NCBI RefSeq assembly: GCF_021245735.1
Contig: NZ_JAJISB010000034.1
Coordinates: 1 to 64,000 of the forward strand
DNA from: Brevibacillus daliensis
Lineage (GTDB): Bacteria > Bacillota > Bacilli > Brevibacillales > Brevibacillaceae
Direction of reading: 5' to 3'
Length of the DNA stretch: 64,000 nt
The notes under the pieces were generated by a model that had not been told where the DNA came from, made no database searches, and was given only the letters and a program-made list of their open reading frames with translations. Every line of letters starts with the position of its first letter. Positions within the stretch are counted from its first letter, which is position 1. A program made the translations under genes and the position numbers. Positions 6,401 to 15,572 of the stretch are shown piece by piece.

Positions 6401-8273
6401 TCAAATTTCGATAGATTGTAATCATTCCTGTTACCTCTACCTCGTCACCTTCTCTTAGATCTGGGTAACCGGCAAGGTTAAAGGAAAACAAGTTAATTCC
6501 AGCTGTCTCATCCTGTAAGTACGTAGATAGCTTTCCTCCACCAATCGCACTATTGTCCGCTGTTACAATTCCTGAAAGAGTGACGATCTCACCTACTCGC
6601 TCCTTCGCATCAGCAATTCCAGGAGATAGTGCTACTAATGCTCCGGTGATGACCTCTTCAGTGATTAGGTTGCCAGCCTCGTCTTGCAACATACTAGCAG
6701 CCAGTTTTACTTTGTTTTCTGTTCCACGCAGTGGTCTTTCCAGATCGATTATTAGTTCGTTTCCTGATATTTCAGCACGGTCTAACTCACCAAGAGCTAG
6801 ATAATCAATGCCGTTTCTGCTTAGTTGAATTGCTGTTTTTACATTACTATCAGATTGAGCCAAATGTAGATTTTCATTAAAACGAAGTGTAATTCGTTTG
6901 TATTTTTCATCAAGAGTGGCTGTCTGAAGCTGAGGAGCTGTTGTATCCTTAGGGCCCTGGAACTTGATTGCAAAAGGAGGGGAAACAAGTTTTTCCTTTG
7001 CGCCAAGAACCACTTCTTTTTTAATTACCACTTGTAAAGAGTCTTTACTATCACTTGCATCATGTGCAATTGCTTTTCCTTTAAACTGGATGGAGAGACG
7101 CTTTTCGCTTTCTTGTTTTACTTGGTAATCAAGACCTTCCGGCAGTCCAGTGATCTGCACGTGAGACTTGGTTACGAACGGGAGAAACAATCCATTTTTC
7201 AACTCTACCTGCAGTTTTTCTGCTACACTTCCATCATCTTTTTCAGCTTCATGCAAGGTGTCTGGTATGAGCGAAAGGGAGGCACCAGGGCTTTTTACTA
7301 ACACAGGGAAAATGGCAATGCGATTCTCTACTTTTGCTTGAATAATGGCTACACCCGGGGATTTTGCGGTGACAGTCCCAGCATTATTCACATCAGCAAC
7401 TCGCTTGTCAGACGAACTCCACTCAACACTTTTCCCCTCTATTGGTTTTCCTTTTTTGTCAATGGGAATAGCTTTAAGGGAAAGACTAGAATCATTTGGT
7501 GAATTCGGCTCCAGTATATTATCAGGAGCTCTATTTTCAATTAGGACAGCAAAGACCTTGGCATGTGTTCCTTCTACGGTAAACGGCTTGGCTGTTTTGG
7601 TAGATCCATATGCTGTTACACGAATCTGTACGATTTGTTCGCCTTCTTCTATTACTATGGGTTCAAAAGTGGCGGTAACACGCAGTGTCTCTGCGTCCCA
7701 GTTGAAAGTCGTGATATCGAGGGACTTCCAATTAGAAAAGAGATTGTATTTCATTTGCAAGTCAAAATCTTCTTGCTTCGGTTCATCGGCTGGTGCACTG
7801 CTTAGTTCAATCGTTATGGAGCCGTTTGTTGCTTCAACATGTTTGATTTTGGTCTTTTTCAGTAGTTCTATGGATGGTGTTTGCTGAGGAAGTTCTGAGT
7901 CACCTGGTTGTAGGGTGGTGTCTTGAGATTGTGTAGGTTGGTCTGAGGTGAGGTTGGGTTGATCTGAGTTTGTGTCTCTATTTGTGCCTGTATCGTTGTT
8001 TGTGATTGAGTCCCCACTTGAGTCCGTAACCTCACCTGAAGTGATTGGTAGGTTACCCTTTTCGTTAGCTTGGTGAGCAGGTGCTGCAAATGATTTTGAG
8101 GAATGATCTGATGAGTTCGCTATGTTGATACGTGATGCTTTTTCAATGATTGTAGTATTTTTTTCGTTTCTGGTTCCTTCTGCCTGGACAATCTGTCCCA
8201 TTCCAAGTGCAAAAACCATTGTTATTGCAAGCAATGTGCGAAACCATTTTCCAATCCATTTGTGTTGGTTCAT
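3453..8273 (-). CDS. Large secreted YhcR-type nuclease with OB and Ig-like domains
   Basis: 1606-residue exported protein. Signal peptide 1-33 (cleavage near VQA-EG), then a Ser/Thr/Gln-rich linker to about 130. A bacterial Ig-like (Big_2) domain lies around 245-330 (VEWSSSDKRVADVNNAGTV). OB-fold-like modules lie around 560-750. A staphylococcal-nuclease (TNase) domain follows at about 757-905 with VDGDT, RFVYIDTPE and DGYGRLLAEV, so the Asp, Arg, Glu and second Arg of the active site are all present. Further OB-fold modules follow around 1010-1190, then two atrophied Ig-like domains, Ig-like domains and a final OB-like module. B. subtilis YhcR, a sugar-nonspecific extracellular nuclease, has a comparable OB-TNase layout, but no sortase signal is seen at this C-terminus, so it is likely released or held non-covalently. 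The start has GGAAGGAA eight bases upstream. Probable role: phosphate or nucleotide scavenging from extracellular DNA/RNA. Confidence 0.85.
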   Translation of the reverse strand: MNQHKWIGKWFRTLLAITMVFALGMGQIVQAEGTRNEKNTTIIEKASRINIANSSDHSSKSFAAPAHQANEKGNLPITSGEVTDSSGDSITNNDTGTNRDTNSDQPNLTSDQPTQSQDTTLQPGDSELPQQTPSIELLKKTKIKHVEATNGSITIELSSAPADEPKQEDFDLQMKYNLFSNWKSLDITTFNWDAETLRVTATFEPIVIEEGEQIVQIRVTAYGSTKTAKPFTVEGTHAKVFAVLIENRAPDNILEPNSPNDSSLSLKAIPIDKKGKPIEGKSVEWSSSDKRVADVNNAGTVTAKSPGVAIIQAKVENRIAIFPVLVKSPGASLSLIPDTLHEAEKDDGSVAEKLQVELKNGLFLPFVTKSHVQITGLPEGLDYQVKQESEKRLSIQFKGKAIAHDASDSKDSLQVVIKKEVVLGAKEKLVSPPFAIKFQGPKDTTAPQLQTATLDEKYKRITLRFNENLHLAQSDSNVKTAIQLSRNGIDYLALGELDRAEISGNELIIDLERPLRGTENKVKLAASMLQDEAGNLITEEVITGALVALSPGIADAKERVGEIVTLSGIVTADNSAIGGGKLSTYLQDETAGINLFSFNLAGYPDLREGDEVEVTGMITIYRNLTEIVPSQSSDVIVKSQGNPLPEPTLITVADINNPTVAELKEGKVVTTRAYLLSVPEGEAGGGYNLSMIDEEFRGVTVRVMKESMDTTALQPGKWYDVTGILSQYNDLYQILPRKADDFTLLIDQPQPPTPDESYNAVVKKVVDGDTIQLAEPVLGITSVRFVYIDTPETYHITDPAFDHTKVYSGTDADSMNKNQKAHGERAKLHLQQLISPGDEIILKPAVTPIDGYGRLLAEVIRKNDESNLNLKQVQDGFAGMYMIAPVSDERFTLYSQAVHQAMQSEIGIWNRTDLLTEEPFVFRAREQKKALARPVGDVTSKKYVQPLDYHLVSHQNRLFFQTEEEAVAAGYTKDAVIDKTKIQAIRQVPDKTANIKTTGIVTTESDGRNSFYMQDETGGILVFQPNTKTKVKPGDMITVNTGLKDTYNGEVEIMQAEFEVTGSTETPLPILIEANELLDKQGMLVSVKEANVSQVTASKFLASTQSGSFEVFLGKYSINLPELREKDIVTITGISSIFNGNAQLYPRTTGDITIVSSGFTDAERVAADKAALTIGDGSGILKEDVVLPTVGVNGSTISWVSDQPAIVSPDGKVSRPKKGDPDAIVTITATLQKGESTDSKNFTITVPAETVTDLEAVEEVKNSLSLTYNGTDGLLSLPSKGVHDTTISWTLQNPAHSTVIDLPSGTINRAAITVPTQVTLIANVVRNEAKSEKGFTITIQPLGDIPTVQPVTAKDTSVKGSARAGADVFVRTGPDLLGNGRADTTTGAFEVPIPAQLAGTVLEIIANDDVTGYRSEPVYVLVKESVGAPSIVTIDPVNIKVTKGSAYTLPAKVTATMSDGSKQQVNVSWTPDTVDTSIVGVYQYEGTVAGYSSNVRLTLEVTEAAVALTVAQALALPAGTVVTVEAYVQDVEANPQFPGYGIYLADQPGADSTNGMIIKFTNADRGGAFAKGNAAGKKIRITGTLHDKAYFSKKGIATYTSIELIP

Positions 8274-8504
8274 ACGTTCCTTCCTTTCAATAGGTTTTGT
8301 TTGATTGGCGTTACCTCACTACATGAATAAGATGAATACCTTACCAGCTTAATTCTATTTTTGAAATTTTAAGAATACTTAATAATATAGTAAATCATGT
8401 GTGAAATTTCATGATTATTTGGTAGGAATTATACATAATACTGTTACTATTTTTACATATGGTGATGGTAGTATTTGCTGTTTATTATCGTAATATGTCG
8501 AAAA

Positions 8505-8544
8505 TAAAAAGAGGGTAAACACTAGTGCGATGTGTTTATCCTCT
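8505..8544 (-). terminator. Terminator after the small exported protein gene
   Basis: GAGGGTAAACAC (8511-8522) pairs with GTGTTTATCCTC (8532-8543). On the minus strand the stem runs into TTTTTATTTT, 15 bases past the stop codon at 8559. Confidence 0.85.
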
Positions 8545-8558
8545 TCTAATGGATCATA

Positions 8559-9431
8559 TTATTTGTTTTGTTTACTAATCCATTTTACTACATTATCTCG
8601 CAGGTTATTTTTGTACTTATCTCCTAGGTCCTTTGCATCTAATCCTGTTAAATATTTGATAGCATTATCGATATCTTTGTTAGCTTCTTCCTCATAATCA
8701 TGTAAATCATCTAAATCATCTTCATCTGAACTTTGTAACCAGTCTTCAAACGCAGTCAATGCACGATGCTTCTTATAAATAGCATCATCAATCAATTCCA
8801 TTACATCTTCCATTCTTCTTTCATCTCGACTGCTTACATTATCTCCTAAAGAATCTGCTAATTTTTCCATTCTGTCCTGCATTAGTTCAAGAGGTACTGT
8901 ACCATATGCATACGTTTGTTTTAGTAAACTCATGTTAGGAGTAATGTTTTGATTTAATTTGCTATAAACTGCCTTGTTCATACTATCTGTTGTTAGCTTA
9001 AGCTGTTTGGCAAGTGAAGCAATATTATCAATATCTTGAAGCATCATCCCTGAATGGTAGTTGGATGCATCAAAAGAAATGCTCCCCATTAAACTATCCA
9101 CAATTTGCTGATTGGACACAACCCGTTGTGCTTCTTGAGTCATTTGAGTTGATCCGCCTGCTCCTCCAAAGAATAGATGCGCTTGGTAGCGGGATGGATC
9201 AAAATAGTAAGCTAGTTTCTTTTGTGTTTGCAATGCTTCTACTGGTACATAAACTTGACCATTAATGTACAATCCACGTTCTTTGATTGGAGATCGATCC
9301 GTTGATAGGGCTATTTGTGGATACTCTCCTAGTTGACCATAAGGATATACTAACTGTTTTGCTGCAAAAACAGTTGTAGTGCTTAGAGCAATAATTGTTG
9401 CTGTGAGTGCAAATAATTTTGTTTTCTTCAA
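8559..9431 (-). CDS. Exported protein with stalk-domain-like N-terminus
   Basis: 290 residues with a signal peptide (1-23, ending VFA-AK). The stretch GLYINGQVYVPVEALQTQKKLAYYFDPS at about 53-80 resembles the copper-amine-oxidase-N/stalk domain found in many Bacillales surface proteins. The remainder is predicted helical, with an acidic run (EDWLQSSDEDDLDDLHDYEEEAN) near residue 240. The start codon is TTG, supported by a GGGGGGG ribosome binding site five bases upstream. Monocistronic, with a terminator downstream. Function unknown. Confidence 0.7.
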   Translation of the reverse strand: MKKTKLFALTATIIALSTTTVFAAKQLVYPYGQLGEYPQIALSTDRSPIKERGLYINGQVYVPVEALQTQKKLAYYFDPSRYQAHLFFGGAGGSTQMTQEAQRVVSNQQIVDSLMGSISFDASNYHSGMMLQDIDNIASLAKQLKLTTDSMNKAVYSKLNQNITPNMSLLKQTYAYGTVPLELMQDRMEKLADSLGDNVSSRDERRMEDVMELIDDAIYKKHRALTAFEDWLQSSDEDDLDDLHDYEEEANKDIDNAIKYLTGLDAKDLGDKYKNNLRDNVVKWISKQNK

Positions 9432-9485
9432 CCGTACCCCCCCTTAAGATCATTCTTTATGTGAAACCATTTCGATTAGAGAGAA

Positions 9486-9521
9486 AACCTTCCCATAAAA
9501 CCCGGAAAGGTCAGGAAGGTT
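9486..9521 (-). terminator. Terminator after the SLH protein gene
   Basis: AACCTTCC (9486-9493) pairs with GGAAGGTT (9514-9521), followed by TTTTCTCTC on the minus strand, about 30 bases after the stop codon. Confidence 0.65.
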
Positions 9522-9549
9522 CTCAATGTTAAATCCAGCCATCGAATTC

Positions 9550-12500
9550 TTATTTTACTTCTGCTACTGGTGGAATCAGTTTCTGCATAGCCATAACTCG
9601 TGCCATTAAAATTGCTGCATCACCACGAAGCATATTAGCTTTCGGTTCGAAAACAACACCCGCTTTAGGATCGTTAGGATCAACTGGAGAACCGACAATC
9701 AGTTTTTTCTTTGTGATCTCCGCTACAGATGGTCCTGCATATGGATCGATCAGCGGAGCATCTTTGAACATTTTAGTAAGTGTAGCTTTAGTTTTAGATG
9801 CATTCGTTTCTGTTTTTAACTTTAAAGCACGCGCCAGAATTACTGCAGCCTCTTCACGGGTTATTTTTCCTTCTGGATCAAAAACTTTTGGTTCTTTTCC
9901 TCGGACAATACCTAAGCGTGCTGCAGTCTCAATATGTCTGTAATCGTACTTATCTATTCCGTCATATTTAAATGGTACATCAACGAACGACTGTGATGGT
10001 GGATTGTCTACTAATGGAAGTTGCAAAGCTCGTACAACCATAGCTGCAAATTCCCCACGAGTAGTGTCCATATCTGGTTTAAACTCAATTTGGTTGTCTG
10101 ACTTGATAACTCCTTTTGCAAACATTGCATCCAGATGGTTACGTGCATATTGATGGCGCGATACATCTGGGAAAGAGTCATTTAATTTAGCAACTACATA
10201 GTATCCAAATTTATCAAATGGAACCGTAATTGTTTTCTTACTAGTGTTGACTTTCCCTCCTAGGTTTTCCCAGTAGAATTTATTAGGATCGTATCTCATT
10301 ACAGTCAGATGATTCGATGCGTCATTAACGATATTCTCGTTATACTCCAATTCGAGAGTTCCACGCTTGTTAGGAATCAAGATCCGGTTTTGAGGAACTT
10401 TGTTGAAATTGTAAAGTCCAAGACTCTTCGTCATCGCTCCAGGCATAATTGGTAGCATACCGTATTGATATGGATCATAATCTGAAGTCCCAGGGTCATC
10501 CGCTAGACCCGCATCCATCCAAAATACATTAGATGCCTTAATGAAATGGGTGTCGAAGGATCGTTCAAAATCACGTCCTAAATCTTTTATCGTATCATCA
10601 AAATTCTTTGGTCTATCTGGAAGGTAATCAAAACGATCAACTACACCGTCTTTGTTATTCGCAATCCCATACATGATATTGTGACCTTTAAATACTTGGG
10701 TCTTCAATTCTACTGGAACATCATAATCATAACGTACCAGATATGTATCTTTCGGGAATGTGAGTGATAACTGCTTTTCAAAAATACTAGTTTTGGCTTC
10801 CATCGGTGCCATATACTGCGAGCCTGGAATCGTGCTTAAAGCATAAAATACTTCGAAAGAACCAGTAACCGTTTCCGCTCCACTTTTTATAGTGAATGTA
10901 ATCTTATTTGCCTTGTTAGGCTTTAGATCTGTAACAATTGCGCGGAAAGCGTTTGGATAGTCAATATCCCCGTCCATGTCACCATCATAATTAACCTTTT
11001 TAGCTTCGATGTTTTTGCCAATCGTTACACTATCAGCAGCAGGAGCATCAATGACAACCTCTACAAAGTTTTGATTAATGGTTCCTTGACGTGGCAGAAT
11101 TGGTCGAACCAAATCATACATTAAGCCAGGAGCGCTTACTTCTAGACGGTACGTAGCCTTGGAGCTCCCATCAGTTCCATTATTGTATACAGTAAATGTA
11201 TAGGCAAGTTTACTACCATCTTTTGGTAGTTCAATATCTGTTAAGTTAAACGTAAAGTATTGTTTATCAGGGATATAACGAACTTCTAGTTTTGGAGGTT
11301 CAGTACCAGAGCCAGGCCAATTATCATCAGTACTTCCAAACTTATAGTATAATTTGTCGTCCCCTAATACCCATTTTTCATTGTACTTGCCATCAGAAGA
11401 AACGATTTCAAGAATGTATTTTTGTTTTGTTTCATTTTCCTTTTCAATTGCTTTTAATTTCTTTTCTACATCGTTTTGGGTTTTGCCTAAATCGATAAAA
11501 TCAAAAGTACCGAAGATATTCATCTTCTTCTCTTTTGTTGTATAGATTCCATCTTTCCCGGTAAATCGGTCATCTTTTGAAGGTTTTTCAGTTCCATATG
11601 GATAAATACCTTCTGTATTTTCTTTTGGAATCTCAGGATAATTATTGGAAAGCAATGTTATCTTATACGTTTTTTCATAAGAAAGCGTACCTTTTTTATA
11701 ACGGAATACGATAATATTTTGACCCTCAATTAATTTGGCTTGCTTTACATCTGTCATCTTAAATTTATGTGGATCTGATGAAGGAGATAAATCAACTTTG
11801 CCATTATTAATTAACAAGGTAATTGTTCCATCTGTGTAATGAGAGGTTTGTACGTCAACATTGGCAATAGTACCTTCAAGTTCTTTCCAATTATCTCTCA
11901 CAAGATCCTCTGCCCACTTCAGCTCAGTTGGATCGTAATTAAACACTGCTCCATCAATCAATTTAGTGAATTCCTGAACAGGGCCAGATGCAGAAGTGAG
12001 TTGAACAGTGTAGGTATCAGATTGAACTGGTGATCCTGCAATATCCACTTTAATTTTCAAATCCTGTGTACCATTTAAAGGTAGTTCTTTCACTTTGAAC
12101 CACAACTTACCACCTTTATATTGTATATCCTCTATTGGAACAGATAACTCTCCTCCACCAGCTCCAACTGCTGATACTACTACAGTAATGTCTTTAGTTG
12201 TTGACGGAGCGTTTATGACTTCTAATCCGATGGCAAACGGCATGTTGTTTATCGTTGTAGAAGAGTTGAACTCTACACCTTTCCCATCAGTTGGAATATC
12301 ATTTTGAGAGTATACTGCATTAATAATTTGGAACAACGAACCGTCTTTAATTGTATAGCCGAACTCATCCATTTTGTCATACAGATTGGTACTATTTTTG
12401 TTAGATTCAACAGGATTATATCCTTCAAATGTCACCGAATACTTACCTGGTACAAAAGCTACATCCCCAAAAGCATTTCCTGCAAAGCTAAATTTGAAAT

Positions 12501-13515
12501 GATGGTATGCTGCTTTAGTTGTAAGCGTTAGTTCTGGTGAATTAAGAGCAAATTCTTTTCTAGCAATTTCAGTACCTTCCTCATTAGAAACGATCGCTCT
12601 CATAATGATCAATCCACTTGAAGCTGGATCAGTAGGGAAAAATGTTGAATCAGTAGGAATCATCATTTCTCCAGTAAAGGTGAAATCTGATCCTACCGCT
12701 CCACTTTTAGCTGAAATGACCGGATACTGGTTCAAATCAAATGTTTCATCTTTCAATACACCTGAATTTGTTGGATCTGGAACTTTAGTCTTCACTTGTG
12801 CGTTATAGAATGTTGCAGTTCCATCAAAATAAACAACTTCACGCTTCGATTCAACGATTTGATCATTATTAGTAAGCTTAAATTTTAAAATATTTTTACC
12901 CTTTTCTAATTTCAACTGACTAATAATAAAGTAATTGTCAGATGCATCATTTACGAAAGCAGAGTAAGATTCACCGTTGACATCTACCACCACTTTGGTA
13001 ACGTTAGGAGCATTTCCTTCTAAGGTGAAAATTCCATTGTTACTACTATAATCTTCTGTAATAAATGTTGTATCTTTCTCATTTAACGGCAACTTTTGCG
13101 TACCAGACTTAAATTGCAGGTTATACAAAAGCGGCGTATCGATGTAGGTTATTTTAACAGCAGAAGAAACATCAGTTGATCCTTGTTTCCCATAAAATGT
13201 GATCGTGTTAAGACCTGGGAATAGCTCAATGTTAGCAACTCGAATTCTGCTTCCATCATCGGAAACAACGATCCCTGTAGTCTTTTTAGGACCTTCTTTA
13301 CCGTTTTTAGGTGTTACTGTATAACTGATTCCGTTGGGAGAAACCCGATTTAACGTTCCTTCCAGAGTAACATGTTTGTAGTTGACTGTTTCAGGTACAT
13401 CATCAAATACAAAACGATTACCCTCTCCAGCCGCTCCAACTCCCATCGGATAAATTGGAATCGCCGTCACCATCAACACAAACGCCAACAGCGCTTGCAA
13501 TATCCTTCTGGTCAT
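9550..13515 (-). CDS. Surface protein with three C-terminal SLH domains
   Basis: 1321-residue exported protein. The signal peptide (1-29, ending GVGAA) is followed by a long beta-rich ectodomain, about 30-1100, with Ig-like strands and no recognised enzyme motif. Three S-layer homology domains fill the C-terminus: about 1112-1165 (FPDVSRHQYARNHLDAMFAKG), 1175-1235 (FVDVPF... HIETAARLGIVRG) and 1250-1310 (FKDAPLIDPYAGPSVAEITKKK). Each has the usual TRGEFA/TREEAA/LRGDAA helix. SLH trimers bind pyruvylated secondary wall polymer and anchor the protein in the S-layer or cell surface. The ATG is preceded by AGGAGGGG. Transcribed alone. A structural surface protein or an adhesin are both possible. 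Confidence 0.88.
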   Translation of the reverse strand: MTRRILQALLAFVLMVTAIPIYPMGVGAAGEGNRFVFDDVPETVNYKHVTLEGTLNRVSPNGISYTVTPKNGKEGPKKTTGIVVSDDGSRIRVANIELFPGLNTITFYGKQGSTDVSSAVKITYIDTPLLYNLQFKSGTQKLPLNEKDTTFITEDYSSNNGIFTLEGNAPNVTKVVVDVNGESYSAFVNDASDNYFIISQLKLEKGKNILKFKLTNNDQIVESKREVVYFDGTATFYNAQVKTKVPDPTNSGVLKDETFDLNQYPVISAKSGAVGSDFTFTGEMMIPTDSTFFPTDPASSGLIIMRAIVSNEEGTEIARKEFALNSPELTLTTKAAYHHFKFSFAGNAFGDVAFVPGKYSVTFEGYNPVESNKNSTNLYDKMDEFGYTIKDGSLFQIINAVYSQNDIPTDGKGVEFNSSTTINNMPFAIGLEVINAPSTTKDITVVVSAVGAGGGELSVPIEDIQYKGGKLWFKVKELPLNGTQDLKIKVDIAGSPVQSDTYTVQLTSASGPVQEFTKLIDGAVFNYDPTELKWAEDLVRDNWKELEGTIANVDVQTSHYTDGTITLLINNGKVDLSPSSDPHKFKMTDVKQAKLIEGQNIIVFRYKKGTLSYEKTYKITLLSNNYPEIPKENTEGIYPYGTEKPSKDDRFTGKDGIYTTKEKKMNIFGTFDFIDLGKTQNDVEKKLKAIEKENETKQKYILEIVSSDGKYNEKWVLGDDKLYYKFGSTDDNWPGSGTEPPKLEVRYIPDKQYFTFNLTDIELPKDGSKLAYTFTVYNNGTDGSSKATYRLEVSAPGLMYDLVRPILPRQGTINQNFVEVVIDAPAADSVTIGKNIEAKKVNYDGDMDGDIDYPNAFRAIVTDLKPNKANKITFTIKSGAETVTGSFEVFYALSTIPGSQYMAPMEAKTSIFEKQLSLTFPKDTYLVRYDYDVPVELKTQVFKGHNIMYGIANNKDGVVDRFDYLPDRPKNFDDTIKDLGRDFERSFDTHFIKASNVFWMDAGLADDPGTSDYDPYQYGMLPIMPGAMTKSLGLYNFNKVPQNRILIPNKRGTLELEYNENIVNDASNHLTVMRYDPNKFYWENLGGKVNTSKKTITVPFDKFGYYVVAKLNDSFPDVSRHQYARNHLDAMFAKGVIKSDNQIEFKPDMDTTRGEFAAMVVRALQLPLVDNPPSQSFVDVPFKYDGIDKYDYRHIETAARLGIVRGKEPKVFDPEGKITREEAAVILARALKLKTETNASKTKATLTKMFKDAPLIDPYAGPSVAEITKKKLIVGSPVDPNDPKAGVVFEPKANMLRGDAAILMARVMAMQKLIPPVAEVK

Positions 13516-13687
13516 TTGTTCCCCTCCTCTAGTTTATCTGTGTGTTTCTCCTCGTAATAGAAAAAACAAACCCATTCTTTATATCGGTAAATGAGTTGTG
13601 GAACTTAAGGTTTTTTCCATTTTTCCATAGTTTCAATGTGTATTAACATATGTAAACGATTATGAATCAAGTAATATAGCATCCAAT

Positions 13688-13720
13688 GAAAAAGAGGAAG
13701 TGCGACTACACTCCCCCTCA
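13688..13720 (-). terminator. Terminator after the small coiled-coil membrane protein gene
   Basis: GAGGAAGTG (13694-13702) pairs with CACTCCCCCTC (13710-13720) with a bulge; on the minus strand CTCTTTTTC follows. Confidence 0.7.
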
Positions 13721-13726
13721 TCTTAT

Positions 13727-13966
13727 CTACCTTTCCTGATTCTTCTTCAATTCTTCCAGCTGTTTGTTCATTTCTTCTAGATGTCGGTTTTGGTCTTGTA
13801 TCTGTTGCTGTAGCTGATCAAACTGACGATTCTTTTGATGAGATTGATAGGATAAGTTGCTTAGAAACCTCACTATCATAATTACAATGAAAAGAAGAAT
13901 CGCAAAACATGCCAGCTGAAATAGCATGCTTCCAAGTTCGAGGGTAACACCACCGAATTCCAACAT
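13727..13966 (-). CDS. Small single-pass membrane protein with coiled coil (DUF4083-like)
   Basis: 79 residues: a hydrophobic segment at about 13-38 (MLFQLACFAILLFIVIMIV) and then a charged, Gln/Glu-rich helix from about 45 to the end with heptad-like spacing (FDQLQQQIQDQNRHLEEMNKQLEELKK). This is the plan of the small DUF4083 proteins of Bacillales. Function unknown. It has its own terminator; 34 bp separate it from the DUF1904 gene upstream. Confidence 0.7.
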   Translation of the reverse strand: MLEFGGVTLELGSMLFQLACFAILLFIVIMIVRFLSNLSYQSHQKNRQFDQLQQQIQDQNRHLEEMNKQLEELKKNQER

Positions 13967-14000
13967 TGAATACCCGTCCTCCCCGATTTATTCTGTTATT

Positions 14001-14336
14001 CTACTCATCAAAGCAACGTTCACCGTTTACGTAATACGCATTTTTTTCAAAGGTTGAGAACGCTATTTCCACTTCATCAATCCCCAAAGTCTGTACGTGC
14101 TTGGAAATAGCTTGGGCAAAGCGATCTCGCACTGCGGTACCACGTTCAAACCAATACACATGAATGAACGGATAGGAATCGACAGTCTTTCCCTCAAAAA
14201 TGGAAATGGTTGGCCAGCACTCCAACATGAAGTTATCTGTTCCACATTCACAGATTTCTGCCAACTCTGTGAGAAGTGATGTGCTGATCGTACATACTTT
14301 TTCTGGTGTAATTCCTCTGACTATTAATTGTGGCAC
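14001..14336 (-). CDS. DUF1904 family tautomerase-like protein
   Basis: 111 residues beginning PQLIVRGITPEKV after Met1, which matches the DUF1904 family (tautomerase superfamily fold, with Pro1 exposed after Met removal). FIHVYWFERG and the C-terminal EIAFSTFEKNAYYVNGERC are conserved-looking blocks. The biochemical role of the family is not established. It could form a two-gene unit with the small membrane protein at 13727. Confidence 0.8.
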   Translation of the reverse strand: MPQLIVRGITPEKVCTISTSLLTELAEICECGTDNFMLECWPTISIFEGKTVDSYPFIHVYWFERGTAVRDRFAQAISKHVQTLGIDEVEIAFSTFEKNAYYVNGERCFDE

Positions 14337-14420
14337 CCTGATCGACTCCCTTTATCCGCTCTATTCTTCCTGGAAATTATGACATGGCCAGTCTTGTCTA
14401 CCTTACTACTTATGTCCCTT

Positions 14421-15395
14421 TTACTCTTCAACAACACTAATCTTGTGCATAAAATGAAACGGCTTTTGCAGATCTAAACCACGAGCACCCGTGATATCTG
14501 CTGGCAACGGTAAGTTAAAGGCATCTGTAACGGCTGTGTATGGTTCAAGCGACAGACTGCTATTCCATTCAGGTTTAAACACGATCATGTACGGGAAGTG
14601 ATCTCCAAAGTGATACACGATTGTACGTTTCTTGGTATGATCCTGAATTTCGCATGAAGTAGTGCCTGCCTGTAACGTGACAAAAGCATGATCTTTGTCA
14701 CTAGGCATCTCTGTATAAGCCAAACCATTCGTCAGGCGTTCGCACAACGGTGTAGCTAGTGGCTCTCCTTCAACAAAGCCCTCTCTATTCACTGTCCATT
14801 CGCTCTGTGAAGCCACTTTCATCGTGGTCTGCTGTTGATTCTCAGGTGACACAGTAAAGTATGGATGGAAGCCAAGTGTAAATGGTGCAGTCTCGCTTCC
14901 ATGATTAGTTACTTCCCCCGTCAATGTAAGCTCACCCTCAAATAAAGAGTAGGTGAAGCGAAAAACGAGTCTAGACTGGAATGCATGGAGCAGATCTGGA
15001 TGATCATTAAAATCGAATTCTGACATGACAAATGCGCCACGATCCGCAGTTGCTCCTTTTGCTACAACCTTCCACGGACGAACGCGCAATTCACCATGCG
15101 AGTGGTGTTCTCCCTTATTTAAACCCAACTGATATTGTTTACCTTGGAATGAAAATGTTCCTTTTCTTACTTTATTCGGTGGAAAAAGAATAGGGATACC
15201 ATAGCGTGCCGATGCTTCTTTTATCATTGCCACCTGTTCGGGATAAATCAATACCTCTTCACCTTTCACGGTGAAACGAAAAAGATTATTTCCAATTTCG
15301 GGTACAAGATATGCTTCTGCCGGATACTCAGCATCTTTTAGTACATAAATTGTTTGCCCGTCATTTTTTTGTTCTGATAGTTGATAGCGTGTCAT
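14421..15395 (-). CDS. Aldose 1-epimerase family protein
   Basis: 324-residue cytoplasmic protein of the galactose mutarotase superfamily, which interconverts alpha and beta anomers of aldoses. Visible signatures are HSHGELRVRPW (substrate-binding His), LGFHPYF (catalytic His region) and FKPEWNSSLSLEPYTAVTDAFNLP (catalytic Glu region). Length is normal. It is not inside a galactose operon, so the sugar is uncertain; the family also includes glucose-6-phosphate epimerases. The ATG at 15395 has AGAAAGGGG upstream. Confidence 0.85.
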   Translation of the reverse strand: MTRYQLSEQKNDGQTIYVLKDAEYPAEAYLVPEIGNNLFRFTVKGEEVLIYPEQVAMIKEASARYGIPILFPPNKVRKGTFSFQGKQYQLGLNKGEHHSHGELRVRPWKVVAKGATADRGAFVMSEFDFNDHPDLLHAFQSRLVFRFTYSLFEGELTLTGEVTNHGSETAPFTLGFHPYFTVSPENQQQTTMKVASQSEWTVNREGFVEGEPLATPLCERLTNGLAYTEMPSDKDHAFVTLQAGTTSCEIQDHTKKRTIVYHFGDHFPYMIVFKPEWNSSLSLEPYTAVTDAFNLPLPADITGARGLDLQKPFHFMHKISVVEE

Positions 15396-15507
15396 AGTTG
15401 ACCCCTTTCTTACTTCCTCTTTCTAAACTAAAGTGTACCGAGTTAAGAATGGAAATACAATCGAAACTAGACTCATGAAACCGACAAATCAAACCTACAA
15501 TAAATAT

Positions 15508-15549
15508 ATCGAAAATTGCGACAAAAGATGTAAATAAAGGTATACTAAT
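15508..15549 (+). promoter_or_regulatory. Possible promoter for the small ORF at 15573
   Basis: TTGCGA followed after 19 bp by TATACT (about 15541-15546) lies some 25-30 bp upstream of the small ORF. The long spacer lowers confidence. Confidence 0.35.
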
Positions 15550-15572
15550 ACTAAGAAAGGAGTTGATCACCA

